A DNA stretch of 64,000 nt from NCBI RefSeq assembly GCF_026914265.1, contig NC_069135.1, forward strand, positions 30,939,238 to 31,003,237. Reading direction: 5' to 3'. Positions 21,608 to 34,434 of the stretch are shown piece by piece (the first letter of the stretch is position 1; every line of letters starts with the position of its first letter). A program made the position numbers and the translations under genes. Source of the DNA: Mya arenaria (lineage: Eukaryota; Mollusca; Bivalvia; Myida; Myidae). The notes beneath the pieces are model-generated. The model worked only from the letters and a program-made list of their open reading frames with translations, was not told where the DNA came from and did no database searches.

Positions 21608-23553
21608 TTTAAGAACGAATAATCGTCAAGAGAACACAAACAATTTAGCAGCAATCCGATACAACATACAAAATCACTAAAAACATTGATTTAAAATAAC
21701 GAGTCAAACCGGATCGGATTTGTAACCCAATCTCTTTACAGGATCGGCCGATACTACAGCTGTCAATTAAATAAGCTGACAGCTCGTGTTAAGCCAATAG
21801 CTTAAAATGTTTTAAAAATAAGAAATTTCCATGATGCAACAGTAGGACTGCATGGGATTTATATTTTCGCAAACAAGTTACACAACTAAGAATTATCGCG
21901 GCTTCTTTAAGAAAGATATATGCATTTTTGTAACAATGAAGTGATTTGAGTAAGATATATACATGTAGTAGAAGTGATGTCAGTCTTGCATGCATTGCAT
22001 TCTGTTTGATTATTCCTGCTAGACACAGAATGAAAAAGCTCTAAATTCATTCTAGAAAATGCATATGTAGAACCTTAAACTATAACAGCAATGTCAGTGT
22101 CCAAATGCGAATACCTTCACTGAGTAAATAGTGACAAAACAAAACTTTGGTTAGATTTTATTTAGTTTTTGAAGGCATTGTGGCACAAGCCCACGACTAA
22201 TGCTTTAAAATCATGCTAAAACACATTCCGAAGTCCGTCATCTGAACATGAATAATAAGTTGAAGAATAGAATTGAATATTGTATTATACAAAAGAATAA
22301 TATTAAAAAGGCCATAATAGAAGCAAATGTTGTTTTAAAAAACAAATTCATCCCGTATGTACATTATGATTGTTTTGCTACCATTGAAAAAAATCCAAGC
22401 CAATTCATTCTGAAAAAGTTTGGGTTAAGATAATTCTACGATTAGTTTGTAAGAATAATCAGTTGATAGAACATGACAAATGTTATTTAGTAATTTATGC
22501 AATTGATGGGAAGACGTGGAAGTTAAACTGTTCGGTGCGCAAGGCACATGTCTTTAAAAAACGTGCCATTGACCGTTTCTATTTGTATGGCATTATTGCA
22601 AAATGTGGATTTAACAACTCCGATATTGTTGAAGATACATGATATCAGTTGCGGCCAAGCACAAATTTATGTGCCAAATATTTCGCTGTAAAATTCAATC
22701 GGCTTTGGTGGATTGAGCTTCTCCTACCGTTTTAGATTGTTATAAAATTGTTTTAATTTTATCAACAAATAGTACACTCAAGGCAGACCGAATTCTACTT
22801 AGCCATGATTTAAATGCCATTTATCTATATTTACTTAGTACTCTCAAAATTTAAAATATTGTTTTAAAACACTTCAACTGTGAGGTTTGTGTGAGTGAGG
22901 TTTGTACACGTAAACTGGTTTAAACCCCCAGTCAATTGACATTTTACTAATCGTCCCAAGGCGGTACCTAACAATCCTTGATAAACATACCTTCAGTTAT
23001 TCGTTTTTTATACATAGTATATATGCACTGTGTTGTTTGCGGAGTTTTATGATATTGTTCCATGTTTCTTGTTTGTGGTTGTTTTGCGTTCTATGTCTTT
23101 GGCGTTTACCCTGTATCATTAAACGGGGTTATTGTTTAACATTTTGGCTTCAGAGATTGTTTCTGTAGTGTTATACAAAGTTAATGATAATCATCGGCAT
23201 AATATATACTCTTGCCAGGTGTAGTTCTCACTATCAAAACTAACAATTATAGTTCTTTGAGGCAAGTTAGAACTATAATGTACTTCTACAAGGATTTTTA
23301 TTTCAATATCCTATCCTTCATTAAAACAGCACACCGCAAAAACATGCACTAATCCAATTATCAGCATTTGCAACAACAAAACATGCTATAAGTATGTGTG
23401 CCTATTAATATACACTTAATTATTTAGAGTTGTAATTAAGTTATATGCATGATACACAAGCAGCTCAATAATGACCATTCAATTTCATGACACCAATCGA
23501 TGATTTTAACGAATTGTATATTTGAAGATAGAAAAGAAATATCCAGAGACGCA

Positions 23554-23588
<35 letters not shown>

Positions 23589-23592
23589 TCCT
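21608..23592. other. No supported gene; isolated short frames only
   Basis: Short open stretches near 22248-22433 and 22460-22640 have some coding-like composition but no splice partners or recognisable motifs. I see nothing else. Confidence 0.35.
23557..23584. repeat. (AT)n microsatellite
   Basis: About 14 AT units next to the pseudogene exon remnant. Confidence 0.9.
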
Positions 23593-24130
23593 TTACCATT
23601 CTCTAGGTTCAATGCAAAACGAAAATATAGCATTCTTATTGCTCTTAGCGAAATAACATCCTTTGTCATCAAATCCAGCGTGAATAGTTTTTCTTCCACC
23701 TCAGATAAGTAGATCCAATAATTTAATTTTATGCTAGAAATTCTTATCTTGCCCAAGGGAGAAGATAAAATGCCCGTATTGAACTGTTTTTAATGTTCAC
23801 CACATTGTAATTACCTCCCTTGTTGAAGACTGTCGTCCGTAGCATCATGGAAACCGTGTCTGGTGGCATTATTTAGAACGCGTATTAATTATTTCTCGCT
23901 TCAAATGTCAGCATAAAATAGTTTTCACGCACCTATCAAGAAATAATGCTTTACTCTTCTTAGAACTATTTAAAGACCGATTTGACTATTAACATAATCT
24001 GAATCACTGCGCGCATATCCATGACAACCACGAATTATTGCATATCCATACGCAATTATTTTCACTTAGCACAAAAGAGTTCCACAAAAAATACATTTTT
24101 ACTTAATTTTGTTTAACTGAGGTGGGAGAA

Positions 24131-24232
24131 AAAGTATCTTCCATGGCCGAGAGTGTAAGATAGGTTCATTCCGACCCTCGCGCTCGGGTCGGAATGAACC
24201 TATCTTACACTCTCGGCCATGGAAGATACTTT
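24131..24232. repeat. Perfect inverted repeat: 47-bp arms, 8-bp loop
   Basis: Positions 24131-24177 and 24186-24232 are exact reverse complements, separated by TCGCGCTC. No mismatch is visible over 47 bp. The arms are richer in GC than the surroundings and have no coding sense on either strand beyond what the palindrome imposes. It may be the core of a fold-back transposon or a recent inverted duplication. Confidence 0.95.
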
Positions 24233-24939
24233 ATCTACACCCTTTTGCTGAGGGCCAATGTTTTGGACATCCTTCATCGTAGTACTTCGAACAGTTTTAT
24301 AAAAAAAACTACCAACGCAACCTTGCATGAAGCTGAAAATAGAATATCTGAGTGCAACATAAAATTACATGGACGTTTCAAGAAAGTAATTGCATTGTGA
24401 AAACAAATGGCATTCATTTACTCAAATACTCATTTGCGATCAATACGATATGATACTAAACCACACATAGGTTTGTGAACTTTTAAAATAGTATTTCAGT
24501 GTTTTTAAATGGTAAAAGGTATCTTTTTATCACCGCCTTACACCTCCGAGGATAAATAAGTTCCAGCAGAAAAATGGAAAAATAAAAAGAGCAGGAAATG
24601 TTAAAATTGTGAAATTTTGTACATTTTTAAAGACATAAAAATAATGTACCAAACACAGCGGAATTTATTATGAACGAGCTATAGCCACCGTTTTTTTACC
24701 AAAATCGTGTTCAGACAAAAAACTGTTGATTTTTTAACAAGGTCTTTGGTAAGAGGGGTTTTGGGCATAAAGTTCGATCCCCGGGTCAAATCAGTAAAAA
24801 CATAGATATGCACTTTTTATGTTTAAAATAGTTGGGATAGTGAGACTAGCTAGTGTCTTGTGCAGGCCATCACTTGAGTTATAATCATTATTAAACTTAC
24901 ATTATTGATAAAGTCATATCGTTGGGTAAATCACAAGAA

Positions 24940-25060
24940 CTTTCACAATATGTATGTCTGTGAATGTGTATGTGTTTCGGGGGCTATGTACGTCTCTGCT
25001 TGTGCGTGTGCATGTGTGCGTGTAAATGGGTGTGAGTGTGTGTGTATTAATCTTTATTGT
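24940..25060. repeat. GT-rich simple sequence
   Basis: Interrupted TGTG and GTGTGT runs produce cysteine-rich frames on the plus strand and threonine/histidine-rich ones on the minus. These are low-complexity artefacts. Confidence 0.7.
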
Positions 25061-26078
25061 TATCTGCAATACCGGAGCTTTTATTAATGAAGTTAACAAA
25101 AATGTTAAAAACTGTTTCTTTTTTTTTACTTGGTCAAAAAATATAAATAGTATTAGTACAATTCTTTAAGATAAGAATAAGTGTCATGGTAATGTAATAT
25201 CCAATAGCACATTGATATAATTTAAATTATACAACATACATGGAATTAAGTTATAATCCACCATATATCACTCACAAGCATGGATGTGTTACAATGTTTA
25301 TGAATTATTATCCGTCAAATTAATTAATACATTGGCTATGCATCTTATCAATACCAAAAAATTGATTATTTTTAGTGAGACAAAACGATATCTACACTTA
25401 AAATATCAACCCTAAATGGCCCCCAGTCAAAAACATATACATAGGTAATTCGACCAACGCAGTCACACAATTGCAATATACAAAATTTTCACAGCAGGGA
25501 CTTAACAGGCAAAATATTCCTAAAAAATGCCTTTTAAGAGCGAATTATATAAACAGGTATACTCTACCATATGATACGGATGCAGCTTTGCCCTGCAGTA
25601 CATTCAGAGCTTTGATTTGGTTTGCTGCTTTCTAGTAATTTTTTACGTGATTTCTTTGTCAAATGTGTTGAATATATTGTTCAACATACAATGTCAATGT
25701 TCGGAATGTTCTAAATGTAAGCTGAAAATAAGTTTAATTAAATTCAATTACAATATTGAAATCGTATAATAAAGTATGGAATAAAAATCAGCCTTAGGAA
25801 GTAATATCTAATCAAAACTGAGTGTTGCGTAAGAGCGTTTGATGAGTTTATAGTGTACATCAAGTATTATAAAACAAAAGTGTCAGACATTAAAGTTAAT
25901 CCCTTCCATTGCACCATTACAGGAATCCTGCACTCTTGTGTTGCGACTGCATATAACCACCAGTGGATTATTTGGGTCGACTTCGGTCTTACAACATTCG
26001 ATGAAAGCTATCCCATAATGCTTTATTTTGAAATTTCTCCCGCGCCTTTTACGTTGACTTTATCCGTTCGTAATACCA

Positions 26079-27239
26079 CTGAAAGACAACCCAGTTGTTT
26101 TAAGTGTTTATTGTGAAAGCGATTCATGATATAAGTGATGTGAAAAAATATGTACATTTAAAAAATTGAAAACGCATTATTGATTATGTACGTTCGAATA
26201 ATAGAAAAGTATTATACATATACATTTAACACTTATGTTTTGTCTTCATGCTTGAAGCAATATATCTTTCTGTAGCAATATAGGTAGAATACTATGAATA
26301 CAATTCTAGCTCAAACTGCTGCTCCAGCTAAGCGGCCAAACACTATTGAAAATACATCTCTAGACATCTTAGATGTTACAGGTCCGTAAAAATGAGCGGT
26401 GACAATAAACCTGAAATGGCAGTCGCACATATACCTCCAATCATTCATAAGCCTTGACATTGGAGTCAAATCGTAATTTTCTATATGAATTCTGTCAATA
26501 CTTCAATGTCGTCTTTGTTCGTACAGAAATACTCACTACAAAGCAAGCTGTAATGTTTAAACTTAACTCAGTTTGTGTTTTTACATTAGCAGTTCTTTCA
26601 AGATAGCGCGAGTGGCATGAAAGCAGATGCAAGTTACATTTGGTTTAATTCGCCAATGCTTTATCATTGTTAATTAATAAAGTAGTGCAATTATCTTATG
26701 TCATATTTTTTGCTGTTATTGCAAGTTAAATTAGAACCATATGCAGTGTTAAATGTTTGATAAATTTAAAGATCTTCAAGTATAGTTTAATATCATAAAG
26801 TTTGACAGATTTTGAGTCAAAAAAAGAAAATGAGTGGCTTAAAAATAAAAATAAAGCCTATCAATCTAATATTACCACGAGACAAGGTCAGAGTTTAACG
26901 AACTATTTAAATATGATTTTCGTTAGAAATAAACGATTTTGAAAATACTTTTGCTAAGGTTTAAAGATTTACATTACCCGATTGCTTTACTCGGCAGCTT
27001 AAGTATATAAATTGATATCAAAGATGTTCAACACGGACATTGTGCTCATTTAGTGTTGTTCTTTCATGCCTTATAGGTAGAATTCGAACTTAAATTTGAT
27101 TTGGGTTAATCCGTTAATGAGTCTATTTCGTGTGTAAATTTCGGGATTTGAACAATCAATAGAACAAAACTTGATTAATACGCCACTAGTTATATAAAAT
27201 TGCAACAATACATTATGAGATTCCAATCCGACCAGATTA
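26079..27239. other. No supported gene
   Basis: AT-rich spacer between the broken family member and the paralogous segment at 27.24 kb. I see nothing in it. Confidence 0.4.
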
Positions 27240-27960
27240 TTTTTCTGAAGATATTGAGCCACTAACTAATGGAAGACACTTATCCATTTGCTATGCTCAC
27301 ACCGCCCAGTTTTAATCATTAAGATTTCACTTTAAGCCATCTTTCTATTATTATAGTGTAATAACCCTTAACAGCATCATCATCCCCATCCCTTGTCTAG
27401 AAAGTCACGAAGACAGTTTATTCGCTGTTCACACTTCATACAGGTCAATGACAGTCATTGATTTTCCAAATAAACGCCGTTCGATTTTATATAGATCAAA
27501 ACCAGACGAGGATGTCAGTCAACTATGTGTGTAAAACGTAATACTGGCCGTCGTTTTCTTTACATGATTATTGTACAGATTCAAAACTTCAACATTCCCA
27601 CCTCTGTCCGTCTATCGTTCATTACTTATGTTTGACTCGCTGTAACAATACAGATATTCTGACATTTGTTTAACTTACCGATATTATGTCTAATTTAATA
27701 TATTGTATTGCCGGTGGTCAATAGAGATAAACTAAGAAACAATTTGAAAAGTGCGTTTTCTACATGTTCCCTTGAAAGAAACCAAACAGCCCCTTCGACC
27801 CCGAGGCTCAAATTGTGTGTATGGCTATCGCTCTTATCCCGTTGGCAGATGGCACAATTGTTATCCGGCCATTTCGGTCCCTAACCAGTTTAGCCCTGTC
27901 CCTGATTATCAACGGCACTTTATTAATTGATTGTGTGTAGAGTTTTCGCCCTCTTTGTGA
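27240..27960. repeat. Paralogous spacer segment (matches 57.86-58.52 kb)
   Basis: Landmarks ATTAAGATTTCACTT, CCCTTGTCTAG, CGAAGACA, AGGTCAATGA and CTGTCCCTGAT occur in the same order and orientation at 57860-58520. The similarity is moderate, which suggests an older duplication than the one linking 7.8 and 61.1 kb. Confidence 0.65.
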
Positions 27961-28329
27961 TTCCGTTGAGATATCTCGACCCTTCACCCTTTTTTATAAA
28001 TAATTAAAACAAGCCAGTTTGTATATGAATTTTAGAAAATACAGAATATTAAGGGTTTTCTTAAGGGTACAGATCGTTTGAAACGTCTTGATTTGAGGTT
28101 GAGTTAAATGCTTGTCAACCTGGTGGGAGGCTAAGCTACAACAAATAACTATTCTCCTTGGTCACTTGTGCTGAGGTGCATCATTTGGCTTCTTGGTATG
28201 AGGTTCAACGATTTGGCTACTTGTTAGTTTGAATAACAACAATTTGCTACTTGGTTTAAGGATTAGCAACATCTCTTGACTACTTGTCTGAAGTTTCAAA
28301 CAATGTTGAGCGATATATTATACATGTTC

Positions 28330-30240
28330 ATTAGACGTTTATGTCTGTTCGGTTCTAAGATGGCTACGTCTATAGCTTGCATGGTCAAAATCTGATTAAG
28401 TATACAGTTGGCAAGTCCCTTAGCCGATTATGTCCATGATTTGCATGATTCTTAACTGATTATGTATACCGTCTACATGGTCCTAATAAGGTTATGTTAA
28501 TAGAACGCATGCTCCTTAGTTGGTTAAGTATTCATTCATTGATCCTGAGATGGTTTATGGCTTGCACGGTGTAAAGCTGTTAATGTCTACAATTTGCACT
28601 GTCCGAAGCTTGCTATACGGTCCTAGCCTGTTTATGTAAACTGTTAACGAGGTCCTATTCGTGTATTTGTTTTAATTGTAATGTTTTCTATGCTGTTTTT
28701 GTCTCAATTTAAATAGAGCTAAGTTGTTTGTTTCTTAAGTTTACACGACATTAATATTGTAATCTCACATCCCGAAGTTGATTATGTCTATAATTTGAAT
28801 GATACTAAGATGTTTATGTATATAGTTTGTTTAGGGTCTTAAGTCGGTCACGTTTCCTCTATAGTCTACATGGTCCGATGATTTACGTCTATAGTTTGCA
28901 CTGTCTTAAGATGTTTATGCCTATTGTCTTAACAGTCGTAAATTGGTCTTGTTTAACGTTTGCGAAGGCTCTTCGCTTGTTCGGTTGTTGAGTTAGCACG
29001 GTTTGCTGCCGTTATTGTTTTAAGTTTCCAGTCCTTAAGTTGCTTATATCTATAGATTACATGATCCCAATTGTGTCTATAGATAACATGGTTCCTAGAT
29101 GTGTATGTATATAGTATGAACGGCACTGAACTGTTTCTGTATATAGTTTGCACGGCACTAAGCCTGTTATGTTTACAGTTTTCACGACACTAAGCCGATT
29201 ATGTACAGTTTGCACGTCACTAAGCTGGTAATGCATATAGTTTGCACAGCACTAAACTGCTTATGTTTATAGTTTGCACGGCACAAAGATGGTTATGTTT
29301 ATAGTTTGCACGACACTAAACGAATTATGTTTATAGTTTTCACGACACTTAGCCGGTTATGTACAGTTTGCACGTCACTAAGCTAGTTATGTATACAATT
29401 TTCACGATACTAGGCTCTTTATGTATAAAGTTTGCACGGCACTATGCTGGTTATACATACACTAAGCTGGTAATGTATAAAATTTGTACAGCACTAAGTG
29501 GGTTATGTTCATAGTTTTCCCGACACTAAGCTGGTTATGTAAAAAGATTGCACAATACTTAACTGGTTATGTTCAAAGATTGCACAATACTAAGCTGGTT
29601 ATGTATATAGTTTGCACGACACTAAGCTGGTTATGTACATAGTTACTCGTCACTAAGCTGTTTGTGTTTACAATTTCCTCGACACTAAGCTGGTTATATA
29701 TAAAGTTTGCACGTCACTAAGCTGGTTATGTATATGTTTCACGTCACTAAGCTGTAAATGTATAAAGTTTGAACGACACTAAGCGGGTTATGTATTAAGT
29801 TTGCACGTCATTTAGCTGGTAATGTATATAGTTTGCACAGCCCTAAATTGCTTATGTATATAGTTTACACGGCACTTAGCTGGTAATGTTTATAGTTTGC
29901 ACGACACTAAGCTGGTTATGTATATAGTTTGGACGGCACTTAGTTGGTTGAGTATAAGGTTTGCACGTCACTAAGCCGGTAATTGTTTGCACATTACTAA
30001 ACTGCGTATGTTTTCAGTTTGCATGATCCATAGCTGGTAATTTATAATATTTGATGAATCTTAGACAGTTACGATTATTGTTTTCACAATTCTTAGATGG
30101 TATAATATATATTTTGATGGTCCTTGATGATGATTATGTTCATGGTTTGCACGGTCCTTAGCCGGTCATTTCTATATTTCCTACAGCTAGTTATATGTAT
30201 AGATTTTAAGTCTTAAGTTGGTTTTGTTTACACTTTTTAA
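28330..30240. repeat. Tandem array, about 32-bp unit
   Basis: Dozens of variant copies of a unit with the core ACTAAGCTGGTTATGTATAT and AGTTTGCACGGC follow one another. The most regular part is about 29.06-30.02 kb, while the flanks from 28.33 kb and after 30.02 kb are more diverged. Units differ by substitutions and small indels, so the array is not freshly amplified. No frame runs through it. Confidence 0.9.
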
Positions 30241-32764
30241 CAGTGTATGGTTGATGGAGTTTTTCTATTTAATCTTAAACAATAAATAAGAAGTAGGAAT
30301 ACTATAGCCCTCCTGCTGAGAATGTCTATCAGTTAAATGTATTCATACTAGTATTCCTTTTTATGTATTTGTTTCCGTAACAATGAATAATTATTTAATC
30401 GTATATTAAAATCTATATTACAGACACGGCGTATAGTCCTCCTACAGACAACGTCAATCAACATTCTTTTATCCCTTTGTTTTCAGTTACAAGGCATGAT
30501 TAATTAATCGTATCGTAATGTCAAAATGACATGCACGGCATATGGTTAAATTACGGAATTATTATAATTGGTATTACAATACTAAGGAAACAATGCTATC
30601 GCTTGTTCATTCATATTATTATGGGGGCTTAGTTTGGTATTGACGGACACTTAACTAGTATCTCTCCATTGGTATTGTTGACCTCAACTAAAATGGTACC
30701 ACTATAAGACTTCTTCGTTATTCAGCGTTGAATAGGCTTTGTGGATAACATCAAACAATGAACAAAAGACAGAACACACGGCAAGATTAAAACCTGAAGA
30801 AACGCCTAGTTTCACAAGTTTGATTTTGACACTATGACGTATCTCTTTGTTAAATATTAATTATATTTACTATTAATGTAAACTTGTTTTAAAACATAAA
30901 AAACAAAAATGCTCTGCCAATTGTAAAATGTTTTGTAGAATATTGATCTCAATCTGAAAGACGGCGTAATTGACTTCCACATATTTTGAAATTCAAGGAT
31001 ATTATCTCGAGTATCAGTACATCATGTGAGTATCTCTTGATCTCCAAAGAAAAAACCTCTCGGTGCAAATTACTCTGATAAACATGCAGAATAAAAATAA
31101 CATTTAAAAGCTTATATTCATTTTTTATTGAAAAACGAGATATGATTGTTTTAATCTTAAAATAAAGTTGTGTTAAACAACTGCTGTTTTGATATAAATT
31201 TCCGTCAAAAGATAAGCCGCAAACCTTTAAAGAGACATTTTAACCTTACGCATTGTAAGAATCTGATCAGGTTAAGTGTTTTTTAGTTTTAAATGGTTTC
31301 TCTAAAACAACACGTTTTCCACTTTCTAGGCTTAGTTTCATGGTTGTAGATGGTAAAATATCACCTCGCTTGATGTAATGCATGTGATTTTCATAAACTC
31401 AGCGTGTCAATGCATGTGCAGCTTTTCCTGGTAACGAAACCACTTTTCGTCTGTACCTCTCACTGGTGTTATGCCCATCCGTTAGCGAATGAGTTTGATG
31501 GGCCTCTTTAAAACCCCGCCGCTGGGTGACCAACTCCTTCCAAACACAAGCCTTGTCAGACAATATTGCTGTCACGCAAAATGGCTAACATCATGCGAGG
31601 ATAGAAACCTTTGGATGAATAAAACAATTCAATGATATAACGTTGCATCATTGGTAAGAAAACGAATGCATATTAGCACAAAAATGGTCTAATTACCGGG
31701 TAGGGAAATTGGTAAAGTATTGTTGAATGGCAGATTTGACAAATGCAAAATTAGACTCAATTCATGGTTCTTTACCCCTCCGAATGCTAAAAAAATGCAA
31801 TAATTTTGTTTAATCATTTTGCGTTTTCACTTATTTTCTTCCGATTTTAGTCGCTGAGTGCGTGGCATTTGACCATTATAATTATCCCATCTAACTGATA
31901 AGGGGCACGTTATATGTGTGCATCTGATACGTTTTTCTTACAAGTCTGACGCCTATACAATATTACAATTCGCCTCCGAAGATGCAAGTGGGGAAAGTGG
32001 TAAAAACAATAATGTAGATGGTCAACTCGTGCTTGCGACAATGGGTCCATGTTCAGGTAGAAAGTCAGTGCACAGTTGAGAAGAGCTGGATTTCTCCATG
32101 TCTACAATTCTCTACAGTTGTAATGTTGATGTTCACAAGGTTGATCTGCTTGACCAAAACACAAAGCTGCAGGAAAATGTGTCGGTGGTTTCAGCGCAAG
32201 AGACGAACTAAGCCATAACGTCCGTTCAATTTGTTTCAGATGTCACACCAGGATCAGCCTGCTCACGTGAAGTGACAGAATGCTCGAAATACATTTTGGT
32301 AAAAGAATGAGGGAAATAAATAATAATAAACAATTACGCAAATATCAAATTCCATTTGATTAACGTGACTCTAACACTAAACTTGCGAAGAGAAATCAGT
32401 TTCCTTATAACATATCGATATGAATACCTGGAGCCGCCACGGAAATATATGTCGTATTTGTGTTTGTGATGGTCGACTGTTCAATATAACTAACAGCTTA
32501 ATAAAGAAAACCTTAAAAAATATTTTCATTTATGTGATTTATTTGACGGATAAACAATACGATGCAGCAGCGATTGATTCAATTTCACTTTTCGCAATCA
32601 GTTTAAACAGCTCTATCAGTCTGTTTTGTTCTTAAAGAGGCACAAGTCACTTCACTGAATGTGAATCGGTATTTAGGAAATGTATAAAGTTAAATTCTTA
32701 TATTTGTGTATACGTGTACGGTGTTAAAAATGTAGAAACCCTGTAATATGTTAAATCCTCCGTG
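30241..32764. other. Spacer with a paralogue of 7.39-7.68 kb and a coding-like relic
   Basis: Positions 31570-31800 match 7390-7680. Around 31978-32215 a plus-strand frame with one stop reads as acidic and then coiled-coil-like (VDLLDQNTKLQENVSVVSAQ), which may be a decayed exon of unknown origin. The rest shows no supported feature. Confidence 0.4.
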
Positions 32765-32939
32765 CCAACTGAAGGACATTACTTACCCACAATTGAAACA
32801 ACTGCAGACGGAGTTGATTCCCTTACATCAATATTGCATTGAAATGATTGTTCGAAAATTTGTTTTTAAATAATTTTAAAACGCTTGCCCAAGTCGAAGT
32901 CGAAAGGAGCGAGCCAAGAATCGATGGCGAAGACGCGGA
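32765..32939. repeat. Dispersed repeat shared with 60.08-60.25 kb
   Basis: The block around GCAGACGGAGTTGATTCCCT, followed by TTTAAATAATT and a GCGAAGG-type purine-rich tail, is nearly repeated at 60090-60250. The tail also appears at 48.27 and 58.76 kb. Confidence 0.65.
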
Positions 32940-33572
32940 ATTACAAAAGTACATAGACGACGGAGCGAGGGAGAGATGCTCCGACGGTCGCGTCACGAAG
33001 AGAATGGAGATAATAGTACCTTAATGTCGATTCCGGTCCAGACCTCCCCGCATTTTTAGTTTCGGGGATATTATCGGCACTAACTTTACAATATAATGCA
33101 AAACCGCTGAAAACTTTGGTTTTGCACGAACTTTGTGGCCTTAGAAACCGGTGACCGAATAACGTCCCAGGCATACAGAAAATTGTGCCACGTAGGTATG
33201 AGCAAACCCTACACGGGCATATTTGTCCCAACTTCGGCACTTATAATTTAAAAATTGTTACGACGATATCTCCAAAACTTAAAATGCGGGGCGGTCCTGA
33301 CCGGTATTAGCGTTAAGGACTAAATGGCGCGAAAATGCCGTAAAATTGGGTACCTCGTTCCGAAGACAGCTAAGCATCCCTTCAGATGACGAAGTTGGGA
33401 CTAATATTCCCGTGTAGGGTTTGCTCATACCTACGTGATAAAATTTTTGATGTGCAGGGCGGTCCGGACCGGTATTGGCGTTAAGGTATCTACATTCTTT
33501 ACATGACGCGACCGTAGGCGCATCTCTGACGTTAGGTCTCCGCTTTACACCTTTGAATTCGTACTTTTGTCG
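32940..33572. mobile_element. Fold-back (inverted-repeat) element
   Basis: Left and right halves are inverted copies. The inner arms at about 33181-33235 and 33385-33442 share CACGTAGGTATGAGCAAACC and its reverse complement with about two mismatches over 48 bp. The outer arms share CGGTCGCGTCA, ACCTTAA and CCGGTCC, and they end in ACAAAAGTAC and GTACTTTTGT. An additional copy of the GGCGGTCC...GGTATT block lies near 33290. There is no transposase, so it would be non-autonomous. Confidence 0.75.
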
Positions 33573-34293
33573 TTCCGTGTGTCAGCTGTCATACATTCGC
33601 GTTTTATTCGCGTATGATATGATGACTGCAATACTCTTGATAAACAAGTGGTTATCGATGACATGAGCATCCATTTGTATTAAATCAGTAATTCGGAAAA
33701 AGTCCAGTCCCTAATGTCCCAAATGTATACCCGTATATCTTCACATACTTTTTATATTTTTAAATTCAACTCACAATTTTCAGGTGAATTTCTTCTTTTA
33801 TATCTTGTCCCAACTAAGCTTATATTGTGCTTCAATTTTAGACTATTGTTTATAAGCAAATAAAGTATTTGAAATACAGTGAAACTGCGTTCCCTCGAAC
33901 AAGCGGTCGCTCGAGAACCGGCGTTCCCTCGAGGTCGGAGCTTGGTCCCGAACTTTTTTCCTTCTATTTTCATATAAAATATACCCACGCTGCCTCGAAA
34001 CCTAATTATGTCGAGCAGTCGAGCAATATCCTCGGTCCCAAGTACACAAATCGTGCACAAAACCTTATGGCTCCCTCGAGGTCATAATATCACACTTTTT
34101 CCCGAACGCGTGTTCCGAAATAAACAAACAATTGCCAGGTGTTAAAATTTTCGCAAGTTGTAAAAATTGCAATGACAGTTAAAAGGCAATTTGAAAAGGT
34201 GTGAAAAACCGTTTATCACTGTTAACGCATGACCGATATTAGTTGATATGGGCATTTGAGATGATAATTATGACAAGTTAATGACGAGAAGTT
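33573..34293. other. No supported gene
   Basis: The CTCGAG-rich stretch near 33890-34085 gives short frames on both strands without motifs. I see nothing else. Confidence 0.35.
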
Positions 34294-34434
34294 AATTGTG
34301 AGATATTTAAATGAGTAATAAAAATATGATTAAAACACTACCATATCGATCCAACATCGGAATGGTAGTGTTTTAATCATATTTTTATTACTCATTTAAA
34401 TATCTCACAATTACCATATCGATCCAACATCGGA
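34294..34434. repeat. Perfect 51-bp hairpin with flanking 22-bp direct repeat (A-B-A'-B)
   Basis: Arms 34294-34344 and 34362-34412 are exact reverse complements with a 17-bp loop. The 22 bases at 34340-34361 (ACCATATCGATCCAACATCG plus GA), which include the loop, recur at 34413-34434 right after the second arm. The order is therefore A, B, inverted A, B. This is what a snap-back template switch during DNA synthesis would leave. Confidence 0.95.

Larger units (their letters stand above)
23593..26078 (-). pseudogene. Broken copy of the 20-kb gene family
   Basis: Exon A survives at 26078-25895: acceptor TTGTCTTTCAG, then WYYERIKS, a stop, a frame change and AFIECCKTEV, PLVVICS, RVQDSCNGAMEG. 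These match exon A of the open copy (LYYEKGSD, PLVVLCS, RIEDTCNAAMEG). The donor site is lost. A piece of exon B remains at about 23735-23593 (LLDLL, stop, KTIHAGFDDKGCYF), matching KETIYVGFDKNNIYF. The first strand of exon B is missing, and 2.2 kb containing a perfect hairpin separates the parts. It is a pseudogene. Confidence 0.6.

Noticed and set aside
22460..22640. Coding-like plus-strand stretch (YAIDGKTWKLNCSVRKAH)
   Set aside because: There is no start, splice partner or second copy, and chance cannot be excluded.
23436..23756. Minus-strand frame with EEKLFTLDLMTKDVISLRA
   Set aside because: A neighbouring frame matches the gene family (KTIHAGFDDKGCYF), so this text is the wrong frame of a pseudogene exon.
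24720..24800. Possible tRNA-derived SINE, from the B-box-like AGTTCGATCCCCGGG
   Set aside because: No convincing A box, cloverleaf, tail or second copy is visible. One 10-base match is not enough.
28330..30240. Regularly spaced repeats that might suggest a CRISPR-like array
   Set aside because: Units are contiguous 32-bp tandem repeats without unique spacers, in a eukaryotic context.
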